Part shown: positions 24,354 through 37,337 of the stretch, piece by piece
Position numbering within the stretch: position 1 is the stretch's first letter
Layout: every line of letters starts with the position of its first letter
Assembly: GCA_025769875.1 (NCBI GenBank)
Contig: JAGFNK010000063.1
Location: 97,513 to 161,512, forward strand
Direction: 5' to 3'
Length of the DNA: 64,000 bases
From: Russula earlei
Taxonomy: Eukaryota > Basidiomycota > Agaricomycetes > Russulales > Russulaceae
Made by a program: the position numbers and the translations under genes
The notes under the pieces: generated by a model
Database searches by the model: none
Told to the model about the DNA's origin: nothing
What the model saw: only the letters and a program-made list of their open reading frames with translations

Positions 24354-26008
24354 CAGTCAACTCTCTCATAACCCATAGTGGTCCATGGACACCCAAAACT
24401 ATGGGTTATTACAGAGTATGGGTTTTGAGAAATGTGCATACAGAGACCCCAAATTCCATGTTTTATACAATCTGCTATGTTACTTTGATGTAAAGTAATC
24501 AGTTATTACTGTATCTCGCATCAATTGGGCCTGATCAAGGTGGATCTGTCGACCAAAGCCTGCCAGAGCTGCTTCAAGCTGATGGGCAAATGGCTTATTA
24601 ATATCAATAAGATATTTTTGTAAGGCAAGTGACGCAGCGATGGCCTCCCTCGAGTTGGCCTCTTGTCTGCGATGCCATCATCTTGACATGGCACAAGGTT
24701 GTGGGGAGCAAGCTCAGCATTGTACAGGACTCATTGCAAATGCTGGAGGGATTGCGAGGATTTGCAGGGCCTCGACATTGCGCTGGACTTGAAACAGCAA
24801 GAGGTTGAGTTGGTCAGTTTCCCTTCCACATCGCCTTTTGACTGGTGCTGATTGTCCAAAACAAATTCATCACAGATAAAATGCCGGATGAGTGTCAAAA
24901 GCACTGCAGGCACAACTCCTGCACCCAGCAAGGTCAATCATATCCATCATGAGTCAACTACACTCTCCCTGCCAAGCACATCGTGTCCAGTGTCCTGCCT
25001 CTCCAATACTAGCAAAGACGTGCCCAAGGTCGTGGGAAAGACTTCTGAGCCACCCTCAATGAGTGTACGTGTCACATTGGGCAAGAGTGTCCGGATCAAT
25101 TTGACAGCTACAATGCCTCCAAGTACTGCGTCTAACAGCAAGGTCCCAATGCCCACAACAGTGAAACCTGCATGGACCATTGAAGGCTTGATGTGCCCCC
25201 CCCCCCACCTGCCCATGCGCATCGCTCTCTATGACGATGTCACTGATGGGCATCTCTCATATGCGTGTGTCGTCCACATCCTCTGCACTCGGTTGCCTGG
25301 GGGCCAAGTTGGTCCTCCAGACATTGTAATTGTATGGTGTTATGCACAATATTGCGCACCTCTGCACTCATAAAAACTCGCACACATGGGGAGTTGAATC
25401 ATGAAAAATGGTGAGTCCTATTGCATTCATCAGCTGCCCTGCTTACCCTGTCCCAACATGCACCAAAACCAGAGAAAGTGCATTGGCCAGACAGACAGGC
25501 AATGCACTATTTCCATCAAAGTCTGATGTTTTCTTACTGTATGATTATGTTTCTGTTTCACTTCCATTTCCAACTCAAAAACCTCCTGAAAAAACCTCTA
25601 CTCTTATTTTCTCTCCTGGATAGCGTACTTGTAAATGTATTAAAAGGCCTACTATTAGCTGCAAATGTATCAGTGTTGTGTTCTCTGTTCTCGAAAACAC
25701 CTTGCATGCAACCCTCTTGCTCTCTCTCTCTACACTCAACTTTGCGGTCATTTGCCTCACTTCACCTCTTTCTACAATGCGTCAACGTCTACTGGCCCGC
25801 CTTCCCGATGCGCACGTTCCATTGCCTGGGTACTAAATTCTCACCAGAGGTCACCAAATTTGGTTAGTGGGGCACTTATTATGGGTTATGGATGAGTGCT
25901 GAGCTATGGGTTATTGAGTATTGAAGGTTTATGGGTTTTAATTAGGAACACAATTGGTGGACACGAAATTCTATGGGTTATTACAGATTATGGGTTATCA
26001 CAGCATGG
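24354..26008 (-). mobile_element. Degenerate pogo/Tigger-like DNA transposon
   Basis: The left end reads CAGTCAACTCTCTCATAACC directly after a TA dinucleotide, the target used by the pogo/Tigger group. Terminal regions at both sides carry repeated motifs TATGGGTTAT and AACCCATA (24366-24430; 25880-26000), partly palindromic. The right terminus is eroded and its boundary is approximate. The C-terminus of a transposase on the minus strand (listed separately) gives the orientation. The remaining 1 kb contains no recoverable DDE triad. Confidence 0.65.
24480..24667 (-). pseudogene. C-terminal tail of a pogo/Tigger-type (DDE-1) transposase
   Basis: The minus strand encodes ANSREAIAASLALQKYLIDI followed by NKPFAHQLEAALAGF, and ends MRDTVITDYFTSK-stop. 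This matches the typical tail of fungal jerky/pogo transposases (...ITDYF). Upstream of 24667 the frame is immediately interrupted. The rest of the enzyme cannot be recognised. Confidence 0.7.
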
Positions 26009-28521
26009 GATATATGGTACGTGGATCACATGGCTATGAGCATCGTGCTCGCCCATCCCCATCAGGAAAAACTGGTCCAGTCCGTAGACACCGCTTAATT
26101 CTGTAGACACCATAGACACCATAGCACAACAACATACTATGTAGTGCTCTATAGCATCATAGTAAGTCTATATTGCTCAATGTAGTTCCAGTAGTTTATG
26201 ACTATATTTATGTAGGCACAGTAGATGAAACCAAGTCTACATATCACTATGTAGGATGACTGAAATTATGGTTGTCTATGGAGATGATCAGTTTACTACA
26301 TTGCACTATGGAGACAATTGTTCATTACATTGCTCTATGGAGACTATTGGTTATTATAATTATATTGCACTACCAAAATGCTGTGAAGGGGTGGTCGGCC
26401 AGGTCTCGAGCATTGGGGACTTCTGCCTGATGAGGCAGTGGTGGGCGTGCAGGCAAGTGTGCGTGCGCGTGGGGGTGAGTGTGGGGGTATGCGTATGGGT
26501 GCATGTGGGTGGTAGCAACATCGGAGGCAGAGGAGCAAGTGTGTGCATCGGAGGCAAGAGGCGGAGGGCATGGTGTGCTTGCGTGTGTGACGTGGTGGAG
26601 AGAGGGAGTTGTGGGTCGCATGTGTTGGGCGTTCAGCTGTTGACTTGTTGACTTGTCTCTTGTGGTGGGTGTGGGTGACACTTGGTCAGCGTTGGCCAGT
26701 CTGCCGTGATCCACGTCCAAGCCCGCAACTCACCTTACAGTTGACCAGCCTCTTCGTTTTTACTAATCGCATTCATTTTCTTTTGCTGTCATTCTTCCCC
26801 TCTTTCCCCTCTCCTGCCCACTCTTCCTTCCCCATGGTCCCAGTTCAAGACTCCCAAGCTGCCAGTTTCATCAAGTTTTCACTGGCTATTACCCAAGTCA
26901 TTCGAGTTTTCGAGTTTTCCCATGCCATGTTGTTTCTGCAGGTGCGTTTTTTGTTTTGTTTTCACACACTCTCTCATCATCTCCCCTCTCCTTCCTACTA
27001 AACAGCTTCTTGTTGGCCTTCAAGCTGCCTTCTCACTCCCTTCTTCTGTGTCACTGCAGTGGTGACGATGGGGACGACAATGACATATGAGAGTACTTGT
27101 ATTTAAGTGAAAGAAAAGAAAATGCACACAAACAACTTAACTAAAATTGCATGCGGGGGAAAACACGCGTTGCTTGAAGGTAAAGTACACTTGAACCGAA
27201 AGCGAGCTCCCGCACACAGGAAATGGTATTTCAGGGGATGGGCACATCACAGAAAATGAAAGTGCGACCCTCTCCCTAGGTCTCGCCAATGTGCGTTTCA
27301 GGGTTCCTTTTACTTGTGCAATCTCACTGTCACAGTGACAAGTACAACCATGCTTGGCATCTTCAATGAGTGTCTTACACATTCTGTGCATTACCCTTCC
27401 CCCCCTTTTTTTTGCTTTTTGTTTTTTTGTCACTCCCCTCTGCTTTCTTTTGCACAGGCTTTGCGCGGCTTCAAAATGTTGAACACACGTTCATGTCTCG
27501 ACTCACCTGTACCCTGGTGCTGTCTTCTGCATCGTCCTTGATGCCTCCTCTTACTGCGACAAAGCCACCGACACCACTGTCCAAGTCCAAGAAACGAGAG
27601 AAGGTGGCCCTCACTCCCGGGCACAGGCCGATGAACAGTGAACAGGTGTGTTATTCCTTTTCGTTTTTGTGCACTCTCTCATACTCTCCAGCCTTTTGTC
27701 AAGTGCTCAGGGGGGGAAATGGACATATGGAGCGATGACAAGACACCGCTTAGAATGCATATGCAAATGACGACGATGGCTATGGGCGCAGTCCCAAGAA
27801 GTGCCATGCGTGAGAGCCGGAACAGCACCGTGGAGGCAAGTATCTGATTGTAGTTCAAAATATTAGTTAGCATTGATATGTGAAATATATATTGTTTCCT
27901 GACATTTGTGTGAATTTAAGTGCCTGAGTTGTTTATCATAACAATGTTGCAATCAGTAGAACATAAGCATGTGGTTGGCTACATAGGTATGGTTGATGAT
28001 GGGAAGAAATGTATATTTATGTTGTTGATATAACATTGTATGATTTATGTAGCATTGGTAGAAGAAATGTAGTCAATGGTGCTCTATATAACCCTGGTGG
28101 TGGCTATATAGAGTTTGGTGGTTGCTATGTAGGCATGAAACCTCAATGGTTGTAAAGTTGCTACAGATGCTATGGTAGCTATATAGTGCTACATAGCATT
28201 TTCATTTTTTCCTGATGCCTCTTCGGGGCACCTAGCCCCTCAAGTAGTATACATAAATACTGGGCTTCTCCCATGCATAAGGCTCCAACCATTCCATCTA
28301 TATAACCATCTTATACAGTTAATACCATATATGTTTATGTTTATGTATAGGGTCAAGTCTCCAAGGTTGTGTACACAGTAGGTATACAGTATGTAGATGG
28401 TTAAACAGTTTTCATATCATATTATGATCTACAAATGTAATAGCATAAAGTTAATAGCTGAAATCTAATACTGAGCATACTCTTTTTTTCTTGATTTATG
28501 GCTTGAGCATCTCAGTGACCC
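26009..28521. other. Region 5' of the hAT transposase relic; low-complexity and subterminal repeats
   Basis: About 26090-26370 and 27980-28210 are rich in short motifs such as CTATGTAG, CTATGGAG and CTATATAG, which resemble the subterminal repeats of hAT elements. A GT-rich tract lies at about 26456-26570. Pyrimidine-rich stretches (26760-26990; 27380-27450) separate short open frames without known domains. I could not establish terminal inverted repeats or an 8-bp target duplication. Confidence 0.4.
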
Positions 28522-31500
28522 ATGTCTAACCAGCACAGCCAAGACAACCCTGACCCAAAAAACATCATACCCAATGACAAAAAACAAAAGTGGAATGCAA
28601 CTGATTGTGCTCAGGGTCTTGACTCTTATATTAAAATTGTTGAAGCTATGACAAAACCCCACCAAGGTCAAGGTTAGTGTTGAATTCAGGGATTCGGCAT
28701 AGATTCTTACTGTCTTGAATGCAGAACCATGTCCTAGTCTGAAAGTCAACATACCAAAAGATGCTTCCAAGCCTGATGGTGATGCTGTTGAGAATGGTGC
28801 CTTGCTATCTGCAAGTGAGCTCCATGCACGCAGCCATTTTGTCAATTCCCCATCAGACACTGCACCCATCCTTGGTGTCAAGACCAAGGATATCAATGAT
28901 GAGCCAAAGGACAAATTGTACCGACCACCAAAACATAGCAATGCACTGGATTATGAGGCACCAGAATATATATACACTAGTGATGGGGAAGAGGTTACTA
29001 GTGAGACTGAGTTTGGCCGTGAACTGGTAGGTGGAGACAAAGAAACTTCAAGGATTGGTGATCTATTCTAATGCCTATTAGCAAGAGAAAAGGGAAGAGA
29101 AATGAAAGCACAAGGCTGATAACCAACTGAAAGGACAGCCACCAAAAAAGAAAGTTCCAGCAAACAAGACAGCACACAGTACACCACTGGAAGAGCTTGT
29201 TGATATAATTTCTGGTGACGAGTCAGATGGGAGAAATGTGTTGAGGAGTGTGGAACCAAGAGAAGAGCAAAGATCTGCACACTGTGGTCCTGAAAACACA
29301 AGCATGCAACACTTTCATGATCCTATCGCTATAGTGGAGAGGTTGGGCCAAAAGCGTTGGGAATTTCAGTGTCGCTTCTGTGTTTGGTATGTCAGAAACC
29401 ATATAGAGAGCAAACAGGGATGCTTACCACCAGTCAAACAGTACATGCACCTTCCCAAGGACTGTCAATGGTGTGGATATAACTTTTGATATGGAACTGA
29501 AGCTGCCAAAACTACAAAATCTTGCTGGGCATGTAACAGAATGTAAAGGAGCAAAAGATGACAAGAAAAATGATGAACTGACTAGTGAGGAACAAATTCA
29601 CATGAAATGTAGTGCTGAGATGATGGAGGCTTACTTGAAGGAGGGCAAGCTGAATCCAGAAGTTGTTGCTACATATAAAGGGTTTCTTTGCATCTTTTCA
29701 GCCTGGATCTTTGATGAGAGTCTTCCATGGACTACTGGAGAAGCACCAACTCTTCAGATGCTATTCAAATATCTCAAAATAACATATCAGCTGCCCTCGG
29801 ATACAACAGTCCATAACCAGCTAGTGTACACTTTTGAGGAGCTTCACAGAAAAGTTGTTCGTGAATTTGTGGTGGGTATTTCTTTCCAGAAAGGCTCTAT
29901 TTCTCATTCTCCTGAGTCCTTCTAGGCAGTCAAATCCAAGATTGCCTATGCAACTGATACGTGGACTACACCACAGATGGTGTATACATTTGCATGTTCA
30001 GTCAGGTAGTTTCATCAATATGACTGGGAAATCATTCGAGCGTGTGATCGATTTCAAGGCTCTTGAGGATAAAGAGCAAGAAGGGTTGTATGGTGGTAAG
30101 GTGTTTGTCGATGGCAGCATGCAACATTGGTAGTCTTGATAAGATAAGTCTGACATATGTCTCTAGTCATGGCAGCAGGCTTACCTTGATCCTGCACTGC
30201 ATCAGCATCTCTACTGACAATGCCTCTGTCAATGATGTTATCATTTCGACTGTCGCTCACATTCTTTTGGCTAAATATGGGATACCTCAGTCACCCAACT
30301 TACACATTTGCTGTGTTTGCCATGTTGTCAATCTTGTGGTTCAAGCCATACTTGCTGCACTTGGAGAAGCAGACAATCCTGATGAAGTTGATCATTATAC
30401 TCTCAATAAGGAACAGCCATTACATCTTGACATTGATGCTGACCCTGATCAGATTGAGTTGGACAGTGAAGAATTTCAGGATGAGGTGGAGGATGACAAA
30501 GACAACATCACACTGGAGGAAGAAGAGAAGGTGAAGGCTACAAAGAGTCCACTATCGAAGGTATGTGCCTTCACATTATCATATTTCAGCATACTAATGT
30601 CTATGTTAGCTACGCTACATCATGAACAAAATTGTTTCATCACCCCAGTGGCAGAAGAAATTTCGGCAATGTGCAGGCTCAGTCTATCACAAAAGGAACA
30701 AGGAGAACAAGGACAGGCGAGAGGCCTTGGCAGTTGTCTGAGATGTTTGCACACATTGGAATTACACACATGCAATGATTTGTCGAGCTGAGCTCCTACA
30801 TGAAGTCAGTCTTAACCAAACTGTGTGCATCCTATGACATCTGATATTTTCCTTTTGCAGGCTATCGATGACTGGGTATTCAAGACACCTGGTCTGCGGA
30901 CACTATTGTTGGATGATGACGAAATGGAAGACTTTGGGAGAAATGGCTGACATTCTAGAGGTATGGTCTACAACATCGTCATTATGTCTTTCCCTAATCA
31001 TATTTACTGCAGCAACAGCCTGTTCACAGAGGTGACCCTACAGATGTTGCACAGCCAGGTCCCCACAATTCCATTTGTATTACCACTTTATCAGAAGATG
31101 GAAAAGCACCTTGAGGCCATCTTGATTTCCTGGAAGCACTCATTCAAGATACAGCAAGCTGCTGAACAGGGCCTTGTGAAGCTTAGGAAGTACTCTATCC
31201 CCGCAAAACTGCACCACTCTTATATCCTTGGGACTGGTTAGTGTCATCCTCTCAACCTGAAGTGCAAATATCACATTTTCACAGTTTACATCCATGTTTG
31301 CGGAGCCACTGGTTTGCAGCCACCACAGATCATGGATGATGTCACTGCACAAGAGGAAGCTGTCAGAACCACCAAGGATGTTTTCAAATATATTGCTGAG
31401 ACTTACCTTGAGACGCCAACATCAATCACTCTGCCTGTTATCCCCAGACCAGTTGTGAAACCTGTAGTGAAGATGCCATCATTTCTTGCCAGTGCATGCT

Positions 31501-31937
31501 CTTTTCAGCGACTGACCACTGCAGCTACAACAATACCAATATTGAAGCGCACTCCACATGAAGAACTGGCTGATGAATTGACCAGGTAGTTTTAACTTTG
31601 AAGTGGCCCCAATTGAGAGGGAAGAAGGGGAGGGGGATGAGCCATCGGCTCAAGAGGTTTTGTTGAATCCACTCCTGTGGTGGAAGGTGAGTACTTCATT
31701 TACGCTTTAACACCTATATCTTTCTGATGATCTGTGTTCAGGTCCACGCAAGCAAATTCCCTATCATTGCACAGGATGGCTCATGATTATCTTGCTATTC
31801 CTGCAACTAGTGTCTCCTGTCAAGTGAGTCTTCTCAAAGTCCTGACACATTTGCAACAGTCTATGCAGCTCTTTGAAGGAGAAGATGGTCACAATGGCAC
31901 TACTGACAAAGGTTTGGATATGGAGTGGGCTGTTTGA
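28522..31937 (+). pseudogene. hAT-family transposase relic
   Basis: hAT transposases cut and paste DNA transposons. Starting from an ATG at 28522 (MSNQHSQDNPDPKN), scattered exons or frames give a BED-finger-like region (QKRWEFQCRFC, about 29347-29390) and the RNase-H-like core AYATDTWTTPQMVYTFAC (29945-30000). Next are TDNASVNDVIISTVAHILL and LHICCVCHVVNLVVQAIL (30215-30355), a Glu/Asp-rich insert, and the hATC dimerisation signature MAHDYLAIPATSVS (about 31770-31815). Several in-frame stops and frame changes cannot all be introns, for example near 30000, 30130 and 30945. The element is therefore probably inactive. Confidence 0.8.
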
Positions 31938-32347
31938 GATGATGCCACTGAAGACACTGTGCTGAAAACATGGTGACAACAGATCAAAAAATGAGTAGTA
32001 GCACTTCAACTGTGTATATACTGTTTATTAAACCTATATAGATGGTTATACTGTTTATGCAACTGTTTATGTATACTTGGCCTTCAGCAAGTAAACATAT
32101 ACTAAATGGTTGGAGCGTTACCTGTGCATAGGTAGACCTCAGTTACTTCCGAGTAAACTGAGGTATGTAGTTACATATTGTCTGGCACACTGTTTGCTCA
32201 CACCTAGATAGTTCGTACTGTCTAGGTAAACATACGCAATACATCTCATAGTTACTTCCCAGTAGACTGAGTTTGTACTGTCTAGTACCTCATGCATACA
32301 CACACATCAGGACTCATTGGAATGGCCTCTCATTCAAAACTTAACCC
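31938..32347. other. Non-coding segment between the hAT relic and copia gag
   Basis: This AT-rich stretch contains repeated motifs such as ctgtttat, and agttacttcc twice (32131 and 32251). It probably contains the end of the hAT element and the leader or 5' LTR remnant of the copia element. I could not fix either boundary. Confidence 0.35.
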
Positions 32348-33266
32348 ATGAGTTTCCCACAGGTTATGGGCCCTGCCAGACCCTCTGCCACTGCTGCTGT
32401 GGCACCACAGCCTGCCCCCACACAGGCTCCCTCATCCTTCAACCACCTACTGGCCAACATCCCCTCCCTTGCTCCAGATGGCTCCAATTGGGCCATATTC
32501 ATCATGCACTTCACAGATGCCATGGACTCAACTGATCACTGGGGTTTCTTCAACAGATCAAGCATGCGGCCAATGCCCACAGACCCACAAAACCCCACAG
32601 GCCCAAAGGGCCTGGGACTGCGACAACAAGACAGTGTGCTTCCTTCTAGTGCAATGCCTCCCAGACTTGGTCACCATCAGGCTGGCTCACCTGCTGATGG
32701 CCAAGGAGCATTGGGACCAACTCAGCAAGGAGTTCACGCTTAAGAGCGTGTATGCCCAGAGTGACTGGATCCAGGCTTTCCTGGACACATGCTGCCCAAA
32801 AGGAGCTGATGTCCAGGCATTCTTGCAGGGGCTTCACTACAAGCATGAAGAATTGGTGGCCACTGGCATCACAATCACGGACACTGAGTATCAGTGCACC
32901 ATCCTTTGCGGCATCCTGGAGGAGCTGGCAAAGTTTGCCTCCAGCCTCATGTCCTCAGCTTGCCTTGCCCATGGAGCCAACACTGTCAACACCAGTGCCT
33001 TGATTGACCACATCTGCAAGGAGGCTGATCGAGTCAAGTCCCACTGCATGTGTGGCCAATTGGGCCAAGGTGCAGGCAAAAAGGAACAACCTGACAAGGC
33101 CCTTGCCATTACCGGGACCAATGGAAGACACAAGCAGTGCCAGAGGGGCAAATGCCACAACTGTGGCAAGGAAGGGCATTGGGCTAGGGAGTGCTGCTCA
33201 CTGAAGATGACAGAGGGTGTGCCCAGTCAGGCCACTCAGGCTGTTATGGCATTGTGGCCGTTGGAG
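32348..33266 (+). pseudogene. copia Gag with CCHC zinc knuckle, one frameshift
   Basis: The N-terminal part reads APSSFNHLLANIPSLAPDGS and NWAIFIMHFTDAMDSTDHW. After a frame change near 32608 the sequence continues AWDCDNKTVCFLLVQCLPD, KEHWDQLSKEF and then the knuckle CHNCGKEGHWARECC (about 33155-33200), a CX2CX4HX4C motif. The frame then runs into the insertion at 33267. Gag packages element RNA; this copy is broken. Confidence 0.85.
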
Positions 33267-33766
33267 TGTTAGCTCAGGGTTCAGTGGGGCCAAGTCCCTG
33301 TGACTTGGTTCAAGGGCTCAGTGGGGCTGGCTCAAAGAGACCGGATCAAGGGTTTAGCATCTCAAGACTTAGTCAGACAATGACTCAGCCCACAGACAGA
33401 GTTGATCTTCTGGTTTCACAGAAGAGGAGGACAATGAGAGAGAGGCAGAGGAGGAAAGGAACATGAGGGTTCCTTGGAGTGTGCTAAGGTCAAGCAGAGT
33501 GTAGGCCAGCACAAGCAAGTTGTGATTGAGAGAATGTACAGGGCAAGAGATGCGACAGGAAATGGGACAAAGTTAAGCTTGGGGCATTCCCCAGCTTTTA
33601 TGGGTGTTTAAATACTGTATGTAGCGAGGCTGTACAGTACTATATGCAGAACAATAGATAAAGGTGAGCCAATAACAGAAAGGGATCAAACAATGGATGA
33701 AACATAAAAGGTTGAAATGACAGCTGTCAATCAGCATCAAGGGATGAAACAACAACCAAGGGGATG

Positions 33767-34595
33767 TGTCAAGACATGGACTGCTGATCACAAAGGACTC
33801 AGGAGCAGGTGGGCAAGGGTTGGAACAGATGGTATGTGGTGTAGATGATGTTGAACAAGAGGATGAGCCAAATGACTAGAAGGTACCAGATGGGGACTGG
33901 TATGTGTTGCAAGAGGCAGAGGCGAAGGTTGGAGGCCAGTGCAGCAAAGGGGCTTTAAACAAGGTGGTTGTTGAAGAGTACCTTGAAGACGAGGGAAGAC
34001 TTTAAACTGAGAGGTTGCAGGGGAGTACCCAGGAGGAGGAAAGTATCACAAATGGACAGTCTGATGACTGCCATGCTACATTGGGGCTTATATACTGTGT
34101 ACAGGGTCGATTACAAAGAACAGGAACTATTCTAGACTCCTTGGTACCATCCAATAGGACTACAGAGGCATAAACTCGCTTGTGTCAGGTTTTAGGCTTA
34201 CTGAGCATATTACTGATCATTGTGGAGTGATGACATCCTTATGATGTCACTGTGGAGTGCTTAGTGAGCTGATGAGGTCATTGTGGAGTCACTCAGTCAG
34301 CCATGATGTCATTGGAGCCTAGATGACATCATATGAGTTGTGCAACAGTTTGTAGGAGTTCATGCCACTGTTTTGGGTTCTTGGTGGCTGAGTGGCCATG
34401 TGGCTGCCACATGATGATTACCCAATTAGGACATGGGTGCCTGGTCGTGTTATAGTGTCTTTGCAATAGCAATATCTTGCACCACAGGAGGAGTAGCCCA
34501 GAAAACAGAAGTGTGTTGACAATGCAAAGTGAGAGGGGTCTCTCTTGAGTGAAATAGGACAATATATGGCCAGGACCTGGCCTTGGTTTGTAACA
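33767..34595 (-). mobile_element. Solo LTR, family A (829 bp), GGATG target duplication
   Basis: In plus-strand orientation it starts TGTCAAGACATGG and ends GTTTGTAACA. The 5-bp direct repeat GGATG flanks it at 33762-33766 and 34596-34600. The same LTR, inverted and again 829 bp long, is at 37338-38166. The TATA region (tatatactgtgtac reversed) and leader lie on the minus strand, giving the orientation. A solo LTR forms by recombination between the two LTRs of a full element. Confidence 0.93.
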
Positions 34596-34695
34596 GGATG
34601 AGGGTACAGGACAATAGAACAATAGTGAGGAGACAAGGGTTAGTGATGAATAAGGGGAAATCACAACACAGGCAGCATCACCTGCAATGACCCCC

Positions 34696-35624
34696 TGTCA
34701 AGACTCACTGTTGAACTATCCAGTTCAAGAGTGAGGGGTAAGCTCAGAGACAAGTCAATAGACATCCAAGACGGCATGGGCAAGGAGTAGAGTCCAGAGT
34801 AGTAACAGATACCAGAGAGGTACTGTCACTGTGAGAGTTGAACAATCACGCAGAGAAGAGGCCAGGATAGTCACAAGGGGACGGTCCTTAAAGGAGTATC
34901 CCAGGAATAGAGAGTGCCGTAAACAAATGGACAGTCTGAGGACTGTCCGCTACTTTATTGAGCGCTTATATACTACAAGAGAACTGCTAAATAGAGAACA
35001 AGTCATAACCTTGTTATCAAGCACAATAGAGTGCTGAGTAAGAAGTTGGAGTGTGCTTACTGAGCATGCTCAGTCATGCTCAGTAAGCTGCTGAGTAAGA
35101 AGGCTTTTCCTGATGAGTAAGAGCTTTCATTGTCCACGTGTTTGCTGTTTTAGTGCACATGTGAGCACCTGATTCATTTTCTGTTAGTTAGTTTAGGGCC
35201 GGTCATTTGAGGCCTTGTAGTTTGGTTAGGGAATAGTGTTATCTTATAAGGCCCTTATATAGCTCTATTAAGGTCCTTAGTATTGCCTTATAGTTCATTC
35301 TATAGTTATCAGAGTTGGTCTAATAACACGTTGTAGAGTCTTTGATACTAGGCTAGTACCCATTGTAGAGCACCTAGAGTCGTCCTAAAGGGTCCCTAGA
35401 AGGGCCCTAATACTGTCCTTTATTGTTAGAAGGGTTGCCAATAAGTGGGGCTTGCTGTATGTCGATTGTGCCGAGAATCGCTCGCGTGACAATGCACGCA
35501 CGATATTGTGGACACCTCTACTCACCCCTTTTGCTTGTGTGAACAGGGTGACACCATAGAGGCTGGGTTTCCTCCTATAAGGAAGGGTCCTTCAAGGGCC
35601 CTCTCCGGAGAATGGTTCATGACA
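34696..35624 (-). mobile_element. Solo LTR, family B (929 bp), CCCCC target duplication
   Basis: On the plus strand it begins TGTCAAGACTCACTG and ends GGTTCATGACA. CCCCC flanks it at 34691-34695 and 35625-35629. Its terminal sequences match the inverted copy at 38499-39295. This copy is 132 bp longer, mainly in the segment around 35190-35450, so the two members differ by indels. A TATA box (gcgcttatatactac read in reverse) lies near 34965. Confidence 0.9.
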
Positions 35625-35633
35625 CCCCCAAGC

Positions 35634-36638
35634 TGGAGATGAAACCCATTGGCTCCACAAATGCCATCACCAAAGACAGCACCAAGGGTGATGGGTTCTG
35701 GCTGGTGGCGGAGGACAACTGTGCACCCACTGTGAGCATGGACCTGGATCCATTTGCCTGCAAGAAAGGACCTGGGGCAGAAGTATATGATGAGGGGGAG
35801 CCATCAGACTGGCTGGAGGAGGTGCCAGAAATGGCAGCAGCAAGAATCTTGCCCATTGAGGAGGACTACAGTAACAGAATTGACCTGGTATGATTCAGGT
35901 GCAATGAGGCACATTACCCTGTACCACAGTGACTTCATAGGTTATCACCCCCTTGTGCCCCCTCTCACACTTGTCACTGCCAACCAGCAGAGTTTCAGTG
36001 CAATTGGGATAGGATATGACCATCCCTGTACCAAACAAAGGCACTTGGAGTGAACTAGCACTCCACAATGTCCTGCGCATGCCAAAAGTCATGAACACCC
36101 TTGTGTCACTTGGGGCCCTTGATAAGGAAGGTTACAGTATGGAACTATGGGATGGCCACCTCAGCATTGCACCATGTGGGAGGCACATAGTGCTTATTCA
36201 GCACAGCCTGTGTGGACTCTACTGAGTTGAGCGCACCATTGAGTACACACAAACTGTCAAGCTCTCAATCATGGAGCTGCACAGACATCTCAGGCATATT
36301 GTGCTGGCTAGTGTGCGCAAACTCGTTGAGACCAGAGTGATCACAGGCATCACTCTAGACCCATCATCCCATGAGCAGGACTGCGAGGCATGCATATATG
36401 CATGCATGATGTGCCTGCCAATCCTGAAGGTGCACATATGGCCACCTGCCCTAGCATTTGAGGATGAGATCCACAGTGATCTATGGGGTCCTGCCTCCAT
36501 TGCCACTTGCCAAGGGAGTAAGCACTTCATAATGTTCACTGACAATGTGACCAGGTACACCATTGCCTTCCTGCTGTGGGCCAAAAGCGACGCCTTCAGC
36601 ATGTACAAGACCTTTGAGGCCTGGGCAATCTCACAAGG
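35634..36638 (+). pseudogene. copia protease to integrase segment
   Basis: The frames give LEMKPIGSTNAITKDSTKGD, then the aspartic protease signature as TWYDSGAMRHITLYHSDF (about 35880-35935), where DSGA is the active-site motif. The GAG-pre-integrase region LHRHLRHIVLASVRKLVETR (about 36277-36335) follows, and then the integrase entry AFEDEIHSDLWGPASIATC and FIMFTDNVTRYTIAFLL. Two frame changes (near 35890 and 36030) and an in-frame stop (near 36225) interrupt it. It ends in FEAWAISQG at the CAAGG insertion site. Confidence 0.85.
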
Positions 36639-37337
36639 TGTCACAAGAACTGGTACATCAGACTGGACCGGCAACCAGATAAGCCTACCCAGATAAGACT
36701 CATGTTTCTCATGTTTCCAATGACTCATTATGCCTTGCACATACCATCTGTTTCCAGCATGTTCTAGTATGGTCTCCTTGCCTCTACCTCAAGGATACTA
36801 TTTGATATAGTATTCTACATGTATATAAACCCATCTGTAACAGAGAACAAGCTTCAAGCTTGTTCTCCTGCAAAATCTCACTGGATTCTGCTTCGGAATG
36901 TTACTGAGTGGTTTGGGGTCCAGAAGATGCTGGAACACCTGAACTATGGACTGCACCATTTGTATCATGCGTGTGTCAGATCTTGATTATTTATGTCCAT
37001 TGATATCGCGTTCGGAACGCGTTGATCATATCTTTCTGAAGATGTATTGAAGAAGCAGTGAGTAGCATTGCTTCTGTCCCAGATGTTCCTGTACCGCCAC
37101 ATATGTTGCTTCCTTGATTAGGAAAGTATTTATGACACTGAGATTGCTACTAGGAAAGCACTTAATGCTTCCAGCACCAAGATCAGTTCACATAGAAGCA
37201 ACCTCGCTTCTATGAGCTGCCTTTTGCTTCTATAGCACCAACCAGTACTACAGTAGCACGAACCGTATCCCTGTATGGCTATATAAAGCCCCCAGTTGTA
37301 GCAGTTGAGCCTTAAGCTTGACTTAGTTTGCCAATCC

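Larger units (their letters stand above)
33267..35633. mobile_element. Insertion in copia gag-pol, flanked by TGGAG, containing two solo LTRs
   Basis: TGGAG occurs at 33262-33266 and 35634-35638. The insert starts TGTTAGCTCAGG. Excision restores a continuous copia frame (...ALWPLEMKPIGSTN...). After subtracting the two nested solo LTRs and their duplications, about 600 bp remain, the size of a solo LTR. Its last bases are AAGC rather than the usual CA, so the class of this outer insert is uncertain. Confidence 0.6.

Noticed and set aside
24360..26000. AACCCATA/TATGGGTT repeats as interstitial telomere sequence
   Set aside because: They are not the fungal CCCTAA/TTAGGG repeat and are not in tandem; they fit transposon ends.
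26456..26570. GT-rich tract as a telomere-like or CRISPR-like repeat
   Set aside because: The tract is irregular low complexity without a repeating unit or spacers.
35515..35624. First read as internal sequence with a polypurine tract next to a shorter LTR B
   Set aside because: The CCCCC and CCTGA duplications show that this stretch lies inside the LTR; the tgtccacaat boundary was not an LTR end.
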